Below, one piece after another: positions 1 to 10,844 of a stretch of 64,000 nucleotides of DNA. How positions within the stretch are numbered: the stretch's first letter is position 1; each line of letters opens with the position of its first letter. The notes beneath the pieces were generated by a model. The model searched no databases. It had not been told where the DNA came from and saw only the letters and a program-made list of their open reading frames with translations. The translations under genes were made by a program, and so were the position numbers. This DNA is from Symbiodinium natans (taxonomy: Eukaryota > Sar > Dinophyceae > Suessiales > Symbiodiniaceae), in contig CAJNDS010000524.1 of assembly GCA_905221605.1 (NCBI GenBank), positions 434,001 through 498,000 of the forward strand, written 5' to 3'.

Positions 1-150
1 GGGGGGGTAGGGGGGGAATAGGGGGGGGGTAGGGGTGGGGGGGGGATAGGGGGTAGGGTTTAGGGTTTAGGGTTCAGGGTTCAGGGTTCAGGGTTCAGGG
101 TTCAGGGTTTAGGGTTAAGGGCTAAGGGTTAAGGGATTAGGGTCTATGCT
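1..150. repeat. Degenerate G-rich and TTTAGGG/TTCAGGG tandem repeat
   Basis: The first 55 bases are runs of G broken by TA. They pass into tandem seven-base units of the TTTAGGG and TTCAGGG type up to about position 140. The unit matches the plant/dinoflagellate telomere heptamer, but the same unit recurs at about ten interior sites of this window, so this is probably an interstitial tract and not a chromosome end. Confidence 0.8.
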
Positions 151-1099
151 TGCTGCGGGGACTTAAGTTTAGTTACTCTTCGAGTAAGTACGCTTTCAAG
201 CTTCAAATGGAGTACAGCGAGGTTGATTGTTGGGAATCCAGTTTGCGCTGCAATCAAGGCGTTCATTGGCATCGTCGTCGTAATATGCTAAGCAAGGCCA
301 TTGATTATCGGAAGATCCAAGATCAAGATGGAATCATATAAATAATGTGTTCCCTTTCTTTTGGCAGAGTTCACTTCGTGCTGTCCACCAACAAAGGCCC
401 GGGCGCCAATAGCTGGGGAAACACGCAAGGTTGCCGAGGCAGCTTCTTGGAGCTGGGCTCGATCGAAAGTCTCGATAAGGATGTAAGTTACGCAAGGTAT
501 GAAAAGGCGACGCTAGGGCACTGGATCGCTGGGCTGTTCCAAGTGAGACGCAGTGACGGTCAGTGGCTGAGCCCACACGCGTCAAATCATACGTGCCGTC
601 CTGAAACTGTGGTAGACGGTGCCCACAAAAAATCTGAAGCACCCTCATGCCTCCAATCATCAAGCAGCAAGAGCCGTCACTCGTGCTTTTGTTGGATGGC
701 GTTGGATGGTGTTGGGTCCGAGAATCAGAATATCACAACAAATCACAAGCGCCACAGTTCCCCACAGCGGGCCCCTCAAATCGATGCCGTCTGCACATTT
801 GTCTGTACTTTTGTTCAGTTGGCCTGCAGCCTGCAATCTGAGAGGATGGTTGACGGCGGCGGCCCGCTGGGCGACTTGTGGAATGGCTGGGTTTCCCTCA
901 GCGAGCGGCAGATGACCCTGGGGGCGATGCGAAAGCGCCTTGCCGGGCTTCTCGCCTCGCCCAGCTTAAGGCACCGCAGCCAGATGATAAGCGGGAACAA
1001 GCACAGAATTGCACAAATATTGCACTGCACACTACGGCCACTGCGGATGTCCTCACGGTGACTCACAAGACTCGCACCTTTGTCGAGAGGCGGCCTTCC

Positions 1100-1323
1100 A
1101 ACGACGAGTGGAACCTGGGAGTTGCTCGGCTACAAAACGGAATGCCTCATTTCAGAATACAACTTGGAGAGCATCTCGGTGACATTGAGCCTCAAGCGTT
1201 TCGTCAGTAACGTCGACTTGGATGCAGGTTCTGCTGCGTGAGAAAGGGGCGGAGAAGCCACCGATCGGCTACTTCGAGATTTGCATGCAAAAGCCTGAGG
1301 GCATCGGCAGGTGGAGCCGTTAA
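1100..1323 (+). CDS. Possible exons of an unrecognised protein
   Basis: Two short plus-strand stretches look protein-like. About 1100-1207 encodes a segment containing WELLGYKTECLISEYNLE. The frame starting at ATG 1222 encodes 33 residues (MQVLLREKGAEKPPIGYFEI and onward) and ends at TAA 1321-1323. They are in different frames with only a few bases between, so they are not simply joined. The evidence is only amino-acid texture and agreement with the plus-strand direction of the next genes. No domain is recognised and a spurious call is quite possible. Confidence 0.25.
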
Positions 1324-1329
1324 GCTAGG

Positions 1330-3149
1330 CATTCATATGAAGCACTCATGAAGCCGCACCTTGACGGAGGCGCAGCGCAGCGCTGGAGCCATACCTCAAG
1401 AACTTGTGTGTGTCCAAGGCCCTTAGTCATATGCAGATACTTGGCTCGCTGCATAGTAGGTCATATGCAGTTGGTACTTCATGGAATGGCAGTGCTTCAT
1501 CTCAAACCCGAGTGAAGCGATTGTGGGGCTCTGAAGTGCAGCGGTCTTGTGGGAGAAGGCATGCTGAGATGTGGTGACGACATTCCGTCCTGGCGAGGCT
1601 TACCGAAGACGTGGTCTTGGCAAGAAGCTGCTGAATTTGGTGGAAGAGTTTTGCAGGACTGTTGCCATGCTGGGCTAGACAAGACTCTGAGGTGTCTTGA
1701 AGTGTGAGTGGTCTTGAGCAATGGTTGAAGAAAGCCTGTTTCAGAGCACATGGCCACGTGGTCAAAGCTTCCAGCACTTGAACCCAAACCAACGAGGGGT
1801 AGAAGGAAGAAGACTAAGAGAGAAGACCCGCTTGACCGTCGAGGCCAGGCCCCTCAGCGTGAGGGCCTCAAAACGTGCAGAAGAAGAAGGAGAAGAAGGA
1901 GAAGGAGACGGAGACGAAGACGAAGTAGAAAAGAGAGGGTGAGATGGGCATACCACCCCTCCCCGCCTCCGATCCGGTCCTGGCTCCAAACACCCATGCT
2001 CAGCAGAAAAGAAGAATAGAGCGCAGGGGTAAAGGGCGGTCTTCGAATTTCGGAGTTGGCCGAGGGATTCGGGCATCAAGTGAACATATCCGGGGATGGG
2101 CTGAGAAGGCTTGGAGGTTGCAAGGTCGGGACATGCTCGCATGCACAGTTGAGTGCATTGAGTACGGTTGGTGTTGAGTGTGGTGGGCAAAGAGCGGTAG
2201 AGACTCCACCGTGGAGAAGAAGAAGACAGAGAGAGAGAGAGAGAGAGACCGAGAGTGAGACTTTGAGGACGACCTGGCAAGGCAGCACACTTTATCTGCA
2301 CACCGACGATGATGCAGCAGCCTTTAATTTGTACAACAACACCGGCTACACGGTGAGGAAGCGAGAGAAGGCACCCAGCTGCACTTGCAGTTGATGCAGA
2401 AATGAACATCATGCTTCTGCTGGCTTCTCAGACGTAAACCAGTTCGCAGGATGGTGAAGGTGTGAGCCTCTACATGTTCAAACGCCTGGACTAGATGCGA
2501 GCTTCGCCGGCTGAAATGGAGTGATACGACCTGCTTTCGTCCGATGCAGTAGGGCCTTCACCCCCGGGCGTGCACTTGGATTTCATGGCTGTGACTCTAA
2601 CCCGCTCCACCCTCGCCAGCCTCCATGCCGTCAGTCACTCTGTGTGGACCACCCTCCAGTAGCTTAAGTCGTGATCTGGAGTTCAGGGGGTTGCAGGTGC
2701 CGACGTCGTAGACCATCGTAGAAGGGTATTCTCGCACATTGATCGCACATTGACATGGTTCCAGTCCAACTACTTGTCCATATCACATCTCTGCTGAAAA
2801 TAGAGTGAGGTGGAGAAACTCAGCATTGCAGCATTCGTATGAATCACTTCCAATGTAACAGTAGACACTAGAGAGCATGGCTAGTCACATATGGACTCGT
2901 GGAATCTACTTCTAAGCTTGCATGATTCGACGGGCTGAAAGCAGGACATTGAAGCAGAGTAGATAGTAAGGCAGGCTTGTGTCACCTGGAGCGCAACAGG
3001 GCTTTTCGGCTTGAAAGTTATTATATCTTAGCCGTCCTGTCTTGAGTTCCGGCAAAGCTGGCACTCAGAACCTGCGCAGGTCATCAAATAAAGTTGCATG
3101 ACCCCGGACTTCCAGTCGTGGCATTCGCTTGTCGCTTAAAGCGTCAAGC
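1330..3149. other. Spacer or intron sequence without recognised gene
   Basis: No convincing exon was found. The stretch includes a purine-rich GAAGAA/GAGA tract near 1880-1940 and a GA dinucleotide run near 2226-2250, which make artefactual basic or Ser/Leu-rich ORFs on both strands. The direct words at 1427-1434 and 1460-1467 (gtcatatgcag type) are short. Confidence 0.5.
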
Positions 3150-4605
3150 ATGTCTACGGCACGAAGCATATTTGCACGCGTGCGTTTCGCCTTTGGCCTG
3201 GCTCTTGGAGCTGTGGCAATAGGCCTTCTATTCGTGTCCACCTACTTCGGCAGCGTGGTGTGCTGCATTTGGCTGTTTGTATGTGGGCGCTGGGTTCTCA
3301 AAGCCCAATCGCAGCCTTTTGGGTTGCCAGTACGCATCGCTTGTGTGGCCGGAATCCTGCCGGGCGCTCAGTCGACTTGGCATGTGACGACATGGTCCGA
3401 CAAAGAGTGCGTCTTGGCATGACCGCGCACAGGTTGACAACCGCTTTCGTCACGTTGATTCCATGGCTGTTCTATGGCGGGAAGGAAGGCTGCAGCGAGT
3501 TTGACACCAGCATGAAGACCTCGTACGGTCGAACATTCAATGACTTCTGGATTCAACTGTGCCTTGGCAGCAGGTCGATTGCAGTTTGTGAGTTTTTGTC
3601 TTATGTAATGAGAGCAAAGTCGTCCTGTGCAAGGTACTTCCGGGGTACTTTAAACTGGCTCGCGGCGATAATTGCCAGCTACATGGTGCTGGCAGACCAC
3701 CCGGCCTCAGCCTACATACGACAGTCCGTCAGATGTGTGCTGTTCTTGTGGCAGAGCCGCGCACTAGGCAGCATTGGAACCTTGCTCCTGTGCAGTGTAG
3801 CACATTTGCATGTGCTTTAACTATTTCAGTTAGCTTGTGAGAAGAAGTGGAAATCTGATGCTTTCTGAAGACGGGCCCATCATTCGTCCTGGCCCGAGGA
3901 ACGATGATCGAAGCCTGCGAGGGTGCCGATTATGACAATGATGGGCAGCGAGATTTTGCATCAACGCACAGCCTTCCGGCGAAATTGATTACTCCATATG
4001 GCTATGCTGCCGGCTTCATTGGTGACATTTGGTGCCTTCAGCTTGTGATCGAGCGGCTGCTGGCAATGGAGGAAGCTTTTGGTGAGACTCTGCCCAGGTC
4101 AAGAGTTATCGTGTGGCTATCTCGCTTCCTCATTGTTTGGATAGCTCTTCTTGCAGGGACTGTTTACATTTCCCGCTTCACCAGCATGCTGGTGAGCATG
4201 GGTGTGGCTTTGGGTCTTGCAGCCATTACAGCACTCGTTTGGCTGGCTTACTCGGTTCCCCTAGCAGCGCTGCAGGCAGTCCGAAAGGTGGATGCTGAGG
4301 ATGAAGCCACTGGCCTCTTTCAAACAGAGGCAGCGTTTGCTGCACGCGTGATTCGCTCAGCCCAAGTAGGCATGGTTCTGGCTAGCACATCCATGGCTTG
4401 GCACTTCGCTGCCTACGGAGTTTCCTGGGTGGTCAACACGAAAGAGTGGTCCGATGCCTACCAGTACGGCCTGTTGGCGGACAGCTTGGGCAACTTGATG
4501 TGCTTGTTCCTCCTGGCTGCAAGTGCGATGCGGCTGCCCCGGGTGCACTGCAGGTCCAGGATACCACAAGAGGTCGAAGAGCTGAGACAGGAGGGCTTGT
4601 GCTGA
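3150..4605 (+). CDS. Multi-pass membrane protein, unknown family
   Basis: A start at ATG 3150 gives a basic N-terminus (MSTARSIFARVRF) followed at once by two hydrophobic segments (about residues 14-32 and 35-46). A GT donor after 3322 and the AG|G acceptor before 3433 join in phase 2 and continue into hydrophobic segments (TAFVTLIPWLFYGG, then LNWLAAIIASYMVLA) up to about 3720. The last exon (about 3890-4605, TGA) carries at least four more membrane segments, for example VIVWLSRFLIVWIALLAGTV, MLVSMGVALGLAAITALVWL and YGLLADSLGNLMCLFLLAAS, and a charged tail. The junction between about 3720 and 3890 is not resolved. About seven to eight transmembrane helices are suggested. No transporter or channel signature was recognised, so substrate and role are unknown. 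It is read in the same direction as the next gene, about 180 bases downstream. Confidence 0.6.
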
Positions 4606-4670
4606 ATTAGTGTACAAGTCTTTGTAGCTGTGTCAAGTAGGGATCCTGTCCTTATATAAAGTAACAGCCC

Positions 4671-4682
4671 CCCCCCCCCCCC
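4671..4682. repeat. Poly-C run
   Basis: Homopolymer C in the spacer between the membrane-protein gene and the HET/TIR-like gene. Comparable runs occur at many intergenic or intronic sites in the window. Confidence 0.8.
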
Positions 4683-4781
4683 AACCTTGCCTCCCCTCCG
4701 CAAAGGGTTGCTACTAGCACATGATCTGGAACATCTCTCCAGGAAGAGGCCTGCACTTGTGGGAGGCAGGTTGGCAAAGCA

Positions 4782-6797
4782 TTGTCTGGATCTCCGAACC
4801 GGCGCCCCTCGCACGACCAGCCTGACATCGAGATGTGTTATCGGTGCGCTTGGGATGAGAAAGTTGCTGAGCTGGCCAACCGCCAAATATCGGTTGCGGA
4901 CCTCTTGACATTCTACATCCGGCTCGGTAGGTCTGAAGACAATGAGCACAGATTGAAGCCTTTGATGCCCCATTTCGATGCAGGGAGGTCCACTACCAAT
5001 GACGTGGTGCGCCATGCCATAATCCCCGAGTCTCGTGATGGCGACCTAGGTTTGGCACTGGCGGACATCTTGGCACGCAAAAAATCCCCAGGCGACTACG
5101 GCTCCGGCGACTACGGAGTGGGACCTGTGACCACACTGACCTCTGCAGGTGGCGCCTTGACCTCGTCACACCCTCCTCGCATGGTCACACACCACTGGGG
5201 AAACTGCTTCAGAGACCTTGTCGCCGCGGTGGTGGCAGATGGACTCAGCCTGAGGCGCTGGGACCTAGTCGCAGAGCAGTTGTCAACAGGCCATGAAGAG
5301 GAGCTAAGGGTCAGGCTTCATGACTGCGGGGCGCTGCATTGGCACTACTGGATCTGTGCCATTTGCATCAATCAGCATGCAAGCATCTGCGGAAGTTCCA
5401 TGGGCGTGCGAGATACCGTCACCGGTGATGTCCTCCCATGCTGCGACTGCAGGACACCCAAGTATTTCAACGACTGTCCTATCCTCTGCGAGCTCAACAA
5501 GTTTGATAGTATGATGGCATCGTTACACCATAGCCACCCAAATGGCTTCCTGCAAGTGGTCGCGATCGACAAAAAGTTCCAGTTACTTGGTGCTCCAGAG
5601 CTGCCCTTGACCTTTTTTTGACATGCTTTAGTTGTGCAGCCTTCGGTAGAAACCAAAACATGGAAGTACTGTCGCGGAATCCATGTTACCATGAGCCGGG
5701 AGGATGTTCATGCATTTGCAGTACAAGTTTAGCACTGGAAGCCCCGGGTTCCATGAACCAGCCAGAATTTGTAGTGCCACTGTGCCCCGTTTCCATGAAC
5801 CAATCGGATGTTTCCCTGAATGGTCTGTGCAGCGGTTCATTGAAGGGACGATTGATTGTCACGACTTTTGCTTTTTCCCTGGTTTCACGTAAAACCGTTC
5901 AAGCAAAGCTTGATTGCGTAGCGACATCGACCTTGCACAGTATTTGGCGCATCGGCATGGGGCTGAAAAGGAGGGGTGGTCAGGGGGTGGTTTAAGCTTG
6001 GGCTGAGCACTGAATTGGGGGGTCGTGGAGGTTCGGAGGGGGGGGGGGGGGGGGGCGAAGCCTTGAGTAGGGTTCGTTGGGCTGCCAGTGCCTCGCCGCC
6101 TGCGCCGGGGCCGGTGTGGCAGATGCAGGGAGGGTGCAGGTGTTGAGGTAAAACTGCGTTGCCAGCTTGAGCGGGATCTTCCTTCTCCAGCCTCCTCCTG
6201 AGATCTTGTTGGTGGCTGGGTGCGTAGCTAAGATGTATGTAACTCTTAGATGATGTTTATGGCGGCTCACTGTTGTGCATCTGTGAGCTGGGCGTTTCTT
6301 GTTTGTTGCCTTGTTTTGCTTCACACAACAAGCTTGACCACCCCCCCAAAACAAAAGAGTGTGCCCTTATCAAAGCAGGGCCACTGGAACACCAAGGTTA
6401 TTTTGCATATGTTCTATTTCTATTCCTACCAAGGCTATTTTCGCGGGCCTGGTGCGTGGCGGAACTCGTTGAAGCATACAACAGCCACCTGGAGCAGCAC
6501 GTGATGTTGCACTCGCCGGAGGTTCTTGAGCAACATTCCCGTGAGCTGTGCTCCCTGCACGTCGAGGACTGCTCGGCATCCAGAGCAGAAGACAAGGAGG
6601 CCATCCTCGCGAAGATTGGCGAGGAAGCGGAGATCGCCACCTTCAATGCGCGCCTACAGAGCTTGCTGCTTGGATCTGAAGGGCTTCTGGCTGGCTGGCT
6701 AGATGGACAGAAAATTCTGCAGGAAGTTGGTGCCATAGCTGCTCGAGCGAAGGCTCGTTCCCGGATTCAAGAGAGTGGTGAAGTCCTCACCATATGA
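4782..6797 (+). CDS. HET/TIR-like dinoflagellate protein, two exons
   Basis: Exon 1 (4782-5581; true start may lie upstream) encodes CAWDEKVAELANRQISV near residue 22, then RMVTHHWGNCFRDLVAAVVA, a W-I-C-A-I-C-INQH core (HYWICAICINQHASICG) and a Cys-rich CCDCRTPKYF with ELNKFDSMMAS. Exon 2 (6434-6797) starts FSRAWCVAELVEAY and ends at TGA. A GT donor at 5582 and AG|G acceptor at 6433 rejoin the frame as F-Q-L-F-S-R-A-W. The W-x-C-x-x-x-x-NQ word resembles the core of fungal HET domains, and SRAWCVAEL resembles the TIR-like SRxWCxxEL word. Similar proteins are, to my knowledge, a multicopy family in Symbiodiniaceae. Function is unknown; an NLR-like sensing role is only inference. The 852-nt intron holds a poly-G tract at 6031-6052. 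Confidence 0.7.
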
Positions 6798-7474
6798 ACT
6801 CTGGATCTGGTGCAGTGGCAGGTTCCCCTTGTCAAGAGTTTGAAATTTCGCACCCGACCATGCTGCCATAGGCAGCTGGCTCTGTCATCTCGTTTCCTGC
6901 CGGAAAAAAATGCTTGGAACCAGCAAGCCTATCAGCACTGTGAGACCAGGATCCCACAATATCCCACACATTGTCGTAAGGCCAAGCTCGGCAATTTTGC
7001 AATAAGACGCCAGGGTCTCAGGATCATCGTGGTGTTTTGCCTGGCCACTCGGGGGGTTGAACCCTAGATCCCTCAGTCCAAACCGATAGCGTACTTCTGA
7101 GGTCACAAAATCGGAGGTTGGAATGGGCTAGCCTCAGGGATGAGGTTGTGGATGCATGAGAGAGGTGCGATTGTGTGAAGTTGCCTCAACAGTTTTTCCG
7201 TACATTTCGGACAGGAGACATGCAGGCACTTGTGCCCATTGCTCTTTGAGCCAAATCCCGAATGAAATTGAAGAAAGATCTGCAGAACGAGAGGCAAGTC
7301 ATGATGGTAAAGGGTACAATCGCTGCTCGACGCAACCTTCTCGACGCTAGGTGTAGCCGATTGGACGTCACAGACTCACGCATGCCAATGAAAACCCCCT
7401 TTGAAGACCTCCAGGATGTCGTCGGCTGTTGAAGATGGGCATGCCTGTTTAGTTGGTCGAGATGACTTGCCAAT
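6798..7474. other. Spacer after the last plus-strand gene
   Basis: GC-balanced sequence with no supported exon on either strand. It forms the left half of the convergent strand-switch region and leads into the AT-rich island. Confidence 0.5.
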
Positions 7475-9560
7475 CGGCGTTATTTGATCCAATTGAAATC
7501 TCAAAATTATAGTTATTAGGTTCCGAAACGGTTCTGATTGGATAATTATATTCTGGAATCTTCCATTGGAAAATATGAAATAAATAGATATCTTCTTTTT
7601 TCTTATAATGAACTTATCATTCGTCGATTGAAAATATCGATACATGTCGTTTTATCTCGTATCATTCGGTTTAATTATTTAAGATATTCGTATTGCTAGA
7701 ATAGGAAATGAAAATTATATATTTATTCTGCAATTCTTTCGTAATTTTAAAGGAGAGGTTAGATTACTCTTATTTGGGGTCATAGATTTTCTATATTTCT
7801 TGGAATCTTGAAATATCTCTCTTGAAATTATCTCTTGGGGATAGGTAAATCAAAAATGTTTCAATCTGAATGTATAAATAAATTAGGGAACTAAGATTAT
7901 GTCTCAATTCTGAATAAAATTTTCGGAATATCGTTCTTTCTCGATTTAGATATTTAAATGCCTATTATCTTCCCGAATTAGAAAAGAATTTGGAGACTCG
8001 TATCACGATTCTGAATAAACAAAGATCCTAAAAAATTGCTTCGGGCCCAAAGTAACCAAATCTTGGCTCATTCAATAATTAATAGATCATAATAATAAAC
8101 TATCATAATTTCCGATCTACAGAATCTAATATGAATCTCGTATTATGGATTGCCATCATAATTCCCTTATGATTTCGAATATGATCGGATTATATTCTAT
8201 ATTCATGGCTTCACACCATTTCCCCCAATCTTTCAAATCATAAGGGTTTTCCATTGAAAATTCTATATTCGTTGAATGAGCCAAGTTCGAAGCAAGGAAT
8301 GGAGATCAATAACAAAATCAAATGTTAATCATGGGAATCGTCGTCAAAAAGATACGAGGGCAGAAGGGGTCGTCATAATCAAGATATTAGTGGGACGAAG
8401 TTGTGGGTCAAATGGTAGTAATGTAATTGGTTCCAAATCAGGTCGGGTCCCTGTCAATTCCATATATCGGTAAATAATAATACGAAATGGGAAGCCCTCT
8501 ATTCTATATTTTATTTGGGAGTCTTCGATTCTTCTTATTCTTTCGTCTTTCTGGGATATCTCAAATGGGTTTATAAATTCAATTCTACATAGGGTCTGAG
8601 TAGAGTCGCGTATTTGGGGTATATTCCGGATGAGATATGAGATTATCGATTCTTTTCCAGGGCTCGTTGCCGCCATCGTGGCAATTGTACCTTCTTCTTT
8701 CCATCTATGGTGAGCATTCCCAAAAATCCCTCCAAATATTCTTCCAATTCATTTATGCATTTCTGAACGAACCAAAGTCTCTGCTTTCAAACCCTTTAAG
8801 GGTTAGACCTAGGATGAGGGTCACGTATTTGTGTTTCGGGAAAGATCTCGAAAGGCTTGGAACAAGGCCGCGGTTCCCCTAAATCTAGATTTGATATTAT
8901 TCTTTGGGCGGCTTGCTGAATTTTTGATAAGAATATATTTTAAATTTTCTGAGTTTTATTATTTCAAGAAAAATACGAAATAATATAAAAATGATGACAG
9001 AATTATTAATGGTTTCATTTCAATTGTATGTAGGCTCATTTATTTACTTCCATCCCGAGCGATTCATGAAATAATATTTTATAGATGTGAAGAAAATTTA
9101 GTAAAACTTTTAGTAGAAATTTTCTTCCATTCAATAAGTGGCTATACAATCGATAGAATCGATAGGCCCCGATGGATTCCTTCCAATTTTCCTTGATTTT
9201 AGAATTTTTTAATTTCCAAATCCGTAAGATAAAATAATTGAAATCTTAGAATTTAGGATAAAACGAATAATAAAGACTATATTATGATAATATATCGGAA
9301 TTTATATTTCATCGAATTTATGGAGGAGAAGGAAATAGATTTTATTCTATTTTGAAAAAATAGAATTAAAGTATCGGCGCCAATTAGAAATCGTCAAAGA
9401 ATCCAAAAGTCTAGTTGAAATATATCGTCCAAATGGTATGTGCGTCCAAATAAATTAAAGAGAATCCATAATTATATAAATAAGAAGAATTTCGATCTCT
9501 CCAAGATACCTCGACATGCTTAAACATGCTTAAAAGCCCGCCACCACCCCCAATTATATG
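7475..9560. other. AT-rich island at convergent strand switch
   Basis: Base composition changes abruptly near 7475 to strongly AT-rich sequence and returns to the surrounding composition near 9540-9560. No codon-like ORF matched a known family. The longest minus-strand frame (8344-8676, 110 codons) gives no recognised domain. The texture (short poly-A/T runs, frequent GATTC/GAATC and TTATTC words) resembles organellar or plastid spacer DNA, but no plastid gene, tRNA or group II intron domain could be identified. It may be a native boundary element, an insertion of organelle DNA, or an assembly chimera. Confidence 0.7.
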
Positions 9561-9869
9561 AACCCATAAGACAAGGCTCCAGTATGGCATCATCTGTCAA
9601 CTGTTAATACAGCCAAAACCAATATGAAAGGCCCTTAAAGCCAAACCAAAGCTCGATTTGTTGTGTGATCTATGCTGCGATGCATAGCATTAGGCTGTAA
9701 GCCCTAAGGGATGAGTAACGTGCCTGTATACAGGCCATATAACCGACTCGAAAAAACGGAGCTTGCTTGCCGAATTTTTCTGCGAATGAAGCAAGGCTTC
9801 AGGATTCCAGTATCGCAGCCACCTGAGACCGAAGTGCACTCAACCAGCGGTGTAGATAACTCGTCGGAA

Positions 9870-10204
9870 GGAACCTGCCTCGCTGTGGCCGTTCTGGCGT
9901 GCAATATCCAACGCCGTCCCGCAGTTCTCGATCACTTCACTTCCTGCAGACTTTCCAAAGGGTGATTTCAGTTACTACCCCGGCCATGCTGCGACCATGC
10001 CCTGCGATTCCTCACTTGCTGGTGCAGTCCTTCCATTCTGGCGCGCCCATCCGCCCCATGGTGCAGCAGCAGTCTGCAAACCTTCCACAAGTGCACACGA
10101 GCCCGTCGCACCCCGGCATGTCCCGACCGCTATAATCGGCACACTTATCCAAGTCCAAGCCTCTGAGTAGCCAAAGCGTGCGGCCGCAATCAGCGGCGTG
10201 CGAC
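9870..10204 (-). CDS. Ankyrin-repeat exons (partial gene)
   Basis: The exon at 10204-10161 (44 nt) encodes RTPLIAAARFGYSE, the first half of an ankyrin repeat. It is bounded by an AG|G acceptor and a GAG|GC donor. A second piece at about 9950-9890 encodes VIENCGTALDIARQNGHSEA, again with the ankyrin G-x-A-L-x-x-A-x-x-x-G-x-x-E pattern. Exons between and after these were not resolved, so the protein is incomplete. Ankyrin repeats are protein-binding modules, and nothing here indicates a partner. This is the last supported minus-strand gene before the AT-rich island. Confidence 0.6.
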
Positions 10205-10844
10205 CTGCACAGCCAGTGCACAGCAGACAGGCCCATCTATCGCACAGCTGAGTGCGGGCTTTAGTGAATTCTCACCGAGCTGTCCTACAAACACCTCAGC
10301 CATTTCTCCATTGCTTCACCAATCATTGCAAACTGATTCAGTTCTGAGAAAGGTGCATGCAGTTCCACAGCCCCCTACAGAGGGCAACATGGGTGGATGC
10401 CATACACCACAGATTCTAAAGCAGTACGCCAACGGAGTCAGCAACAGATAACAAATAACCCTGCGCACGACAATTGGTGGTGTAGGCAATCTCAAACAAC
10501 TCAGCTGGGCCTCCTTCGGAGGCAGCTTTACTCGTCCAGAGAAGGTGAGAGTCAGAAGGGCTTCTTGCCGGTTCCATGGATTCAAACACTTGTGCTGCAA
10601 AGTGCATATGCAAAATCGGGCTTCCCAGCCCACTTTGCTTCAAAGAGCTGGTTCAGCAACTTTTCTGCACACTCGTCAGTCACGCCTCCTTGCGGGCTTG
10701 TCCGGAAGTGCGTGATGAAGATCTTGATGGCTTCGTGTCGGCATTATCTTTGGGTGGTCCTCCATTTGGCTGTTAACCGTATCAAATCACACAGGGGGGG
10801 GGGGGGGCATCGCGAGTTTACGTAACTTTTCTCGCCCCACTTCA

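Noticed and set aside
345-1061. 238-codon plus-strand ORF near the left end
   Set aside because: Overlapping long ORFs occur on both strands here. The amino-acid texture is not convincing and no domain was recognised.
7040-7075. tRNA-like T-arm word (ggttgaaccc)
   Set aside because: No acceptor stem, D-arm or anticodon arm could be folded around it.
8344-8676. 110-codon minus-strand ORF in the AT-rich island as a plastid gene
   Set aside because: I compared it mentally with small plastid proteins (psb, pet, ycf, ndh, ribosomal) and found no match. Reported only as part of the island.
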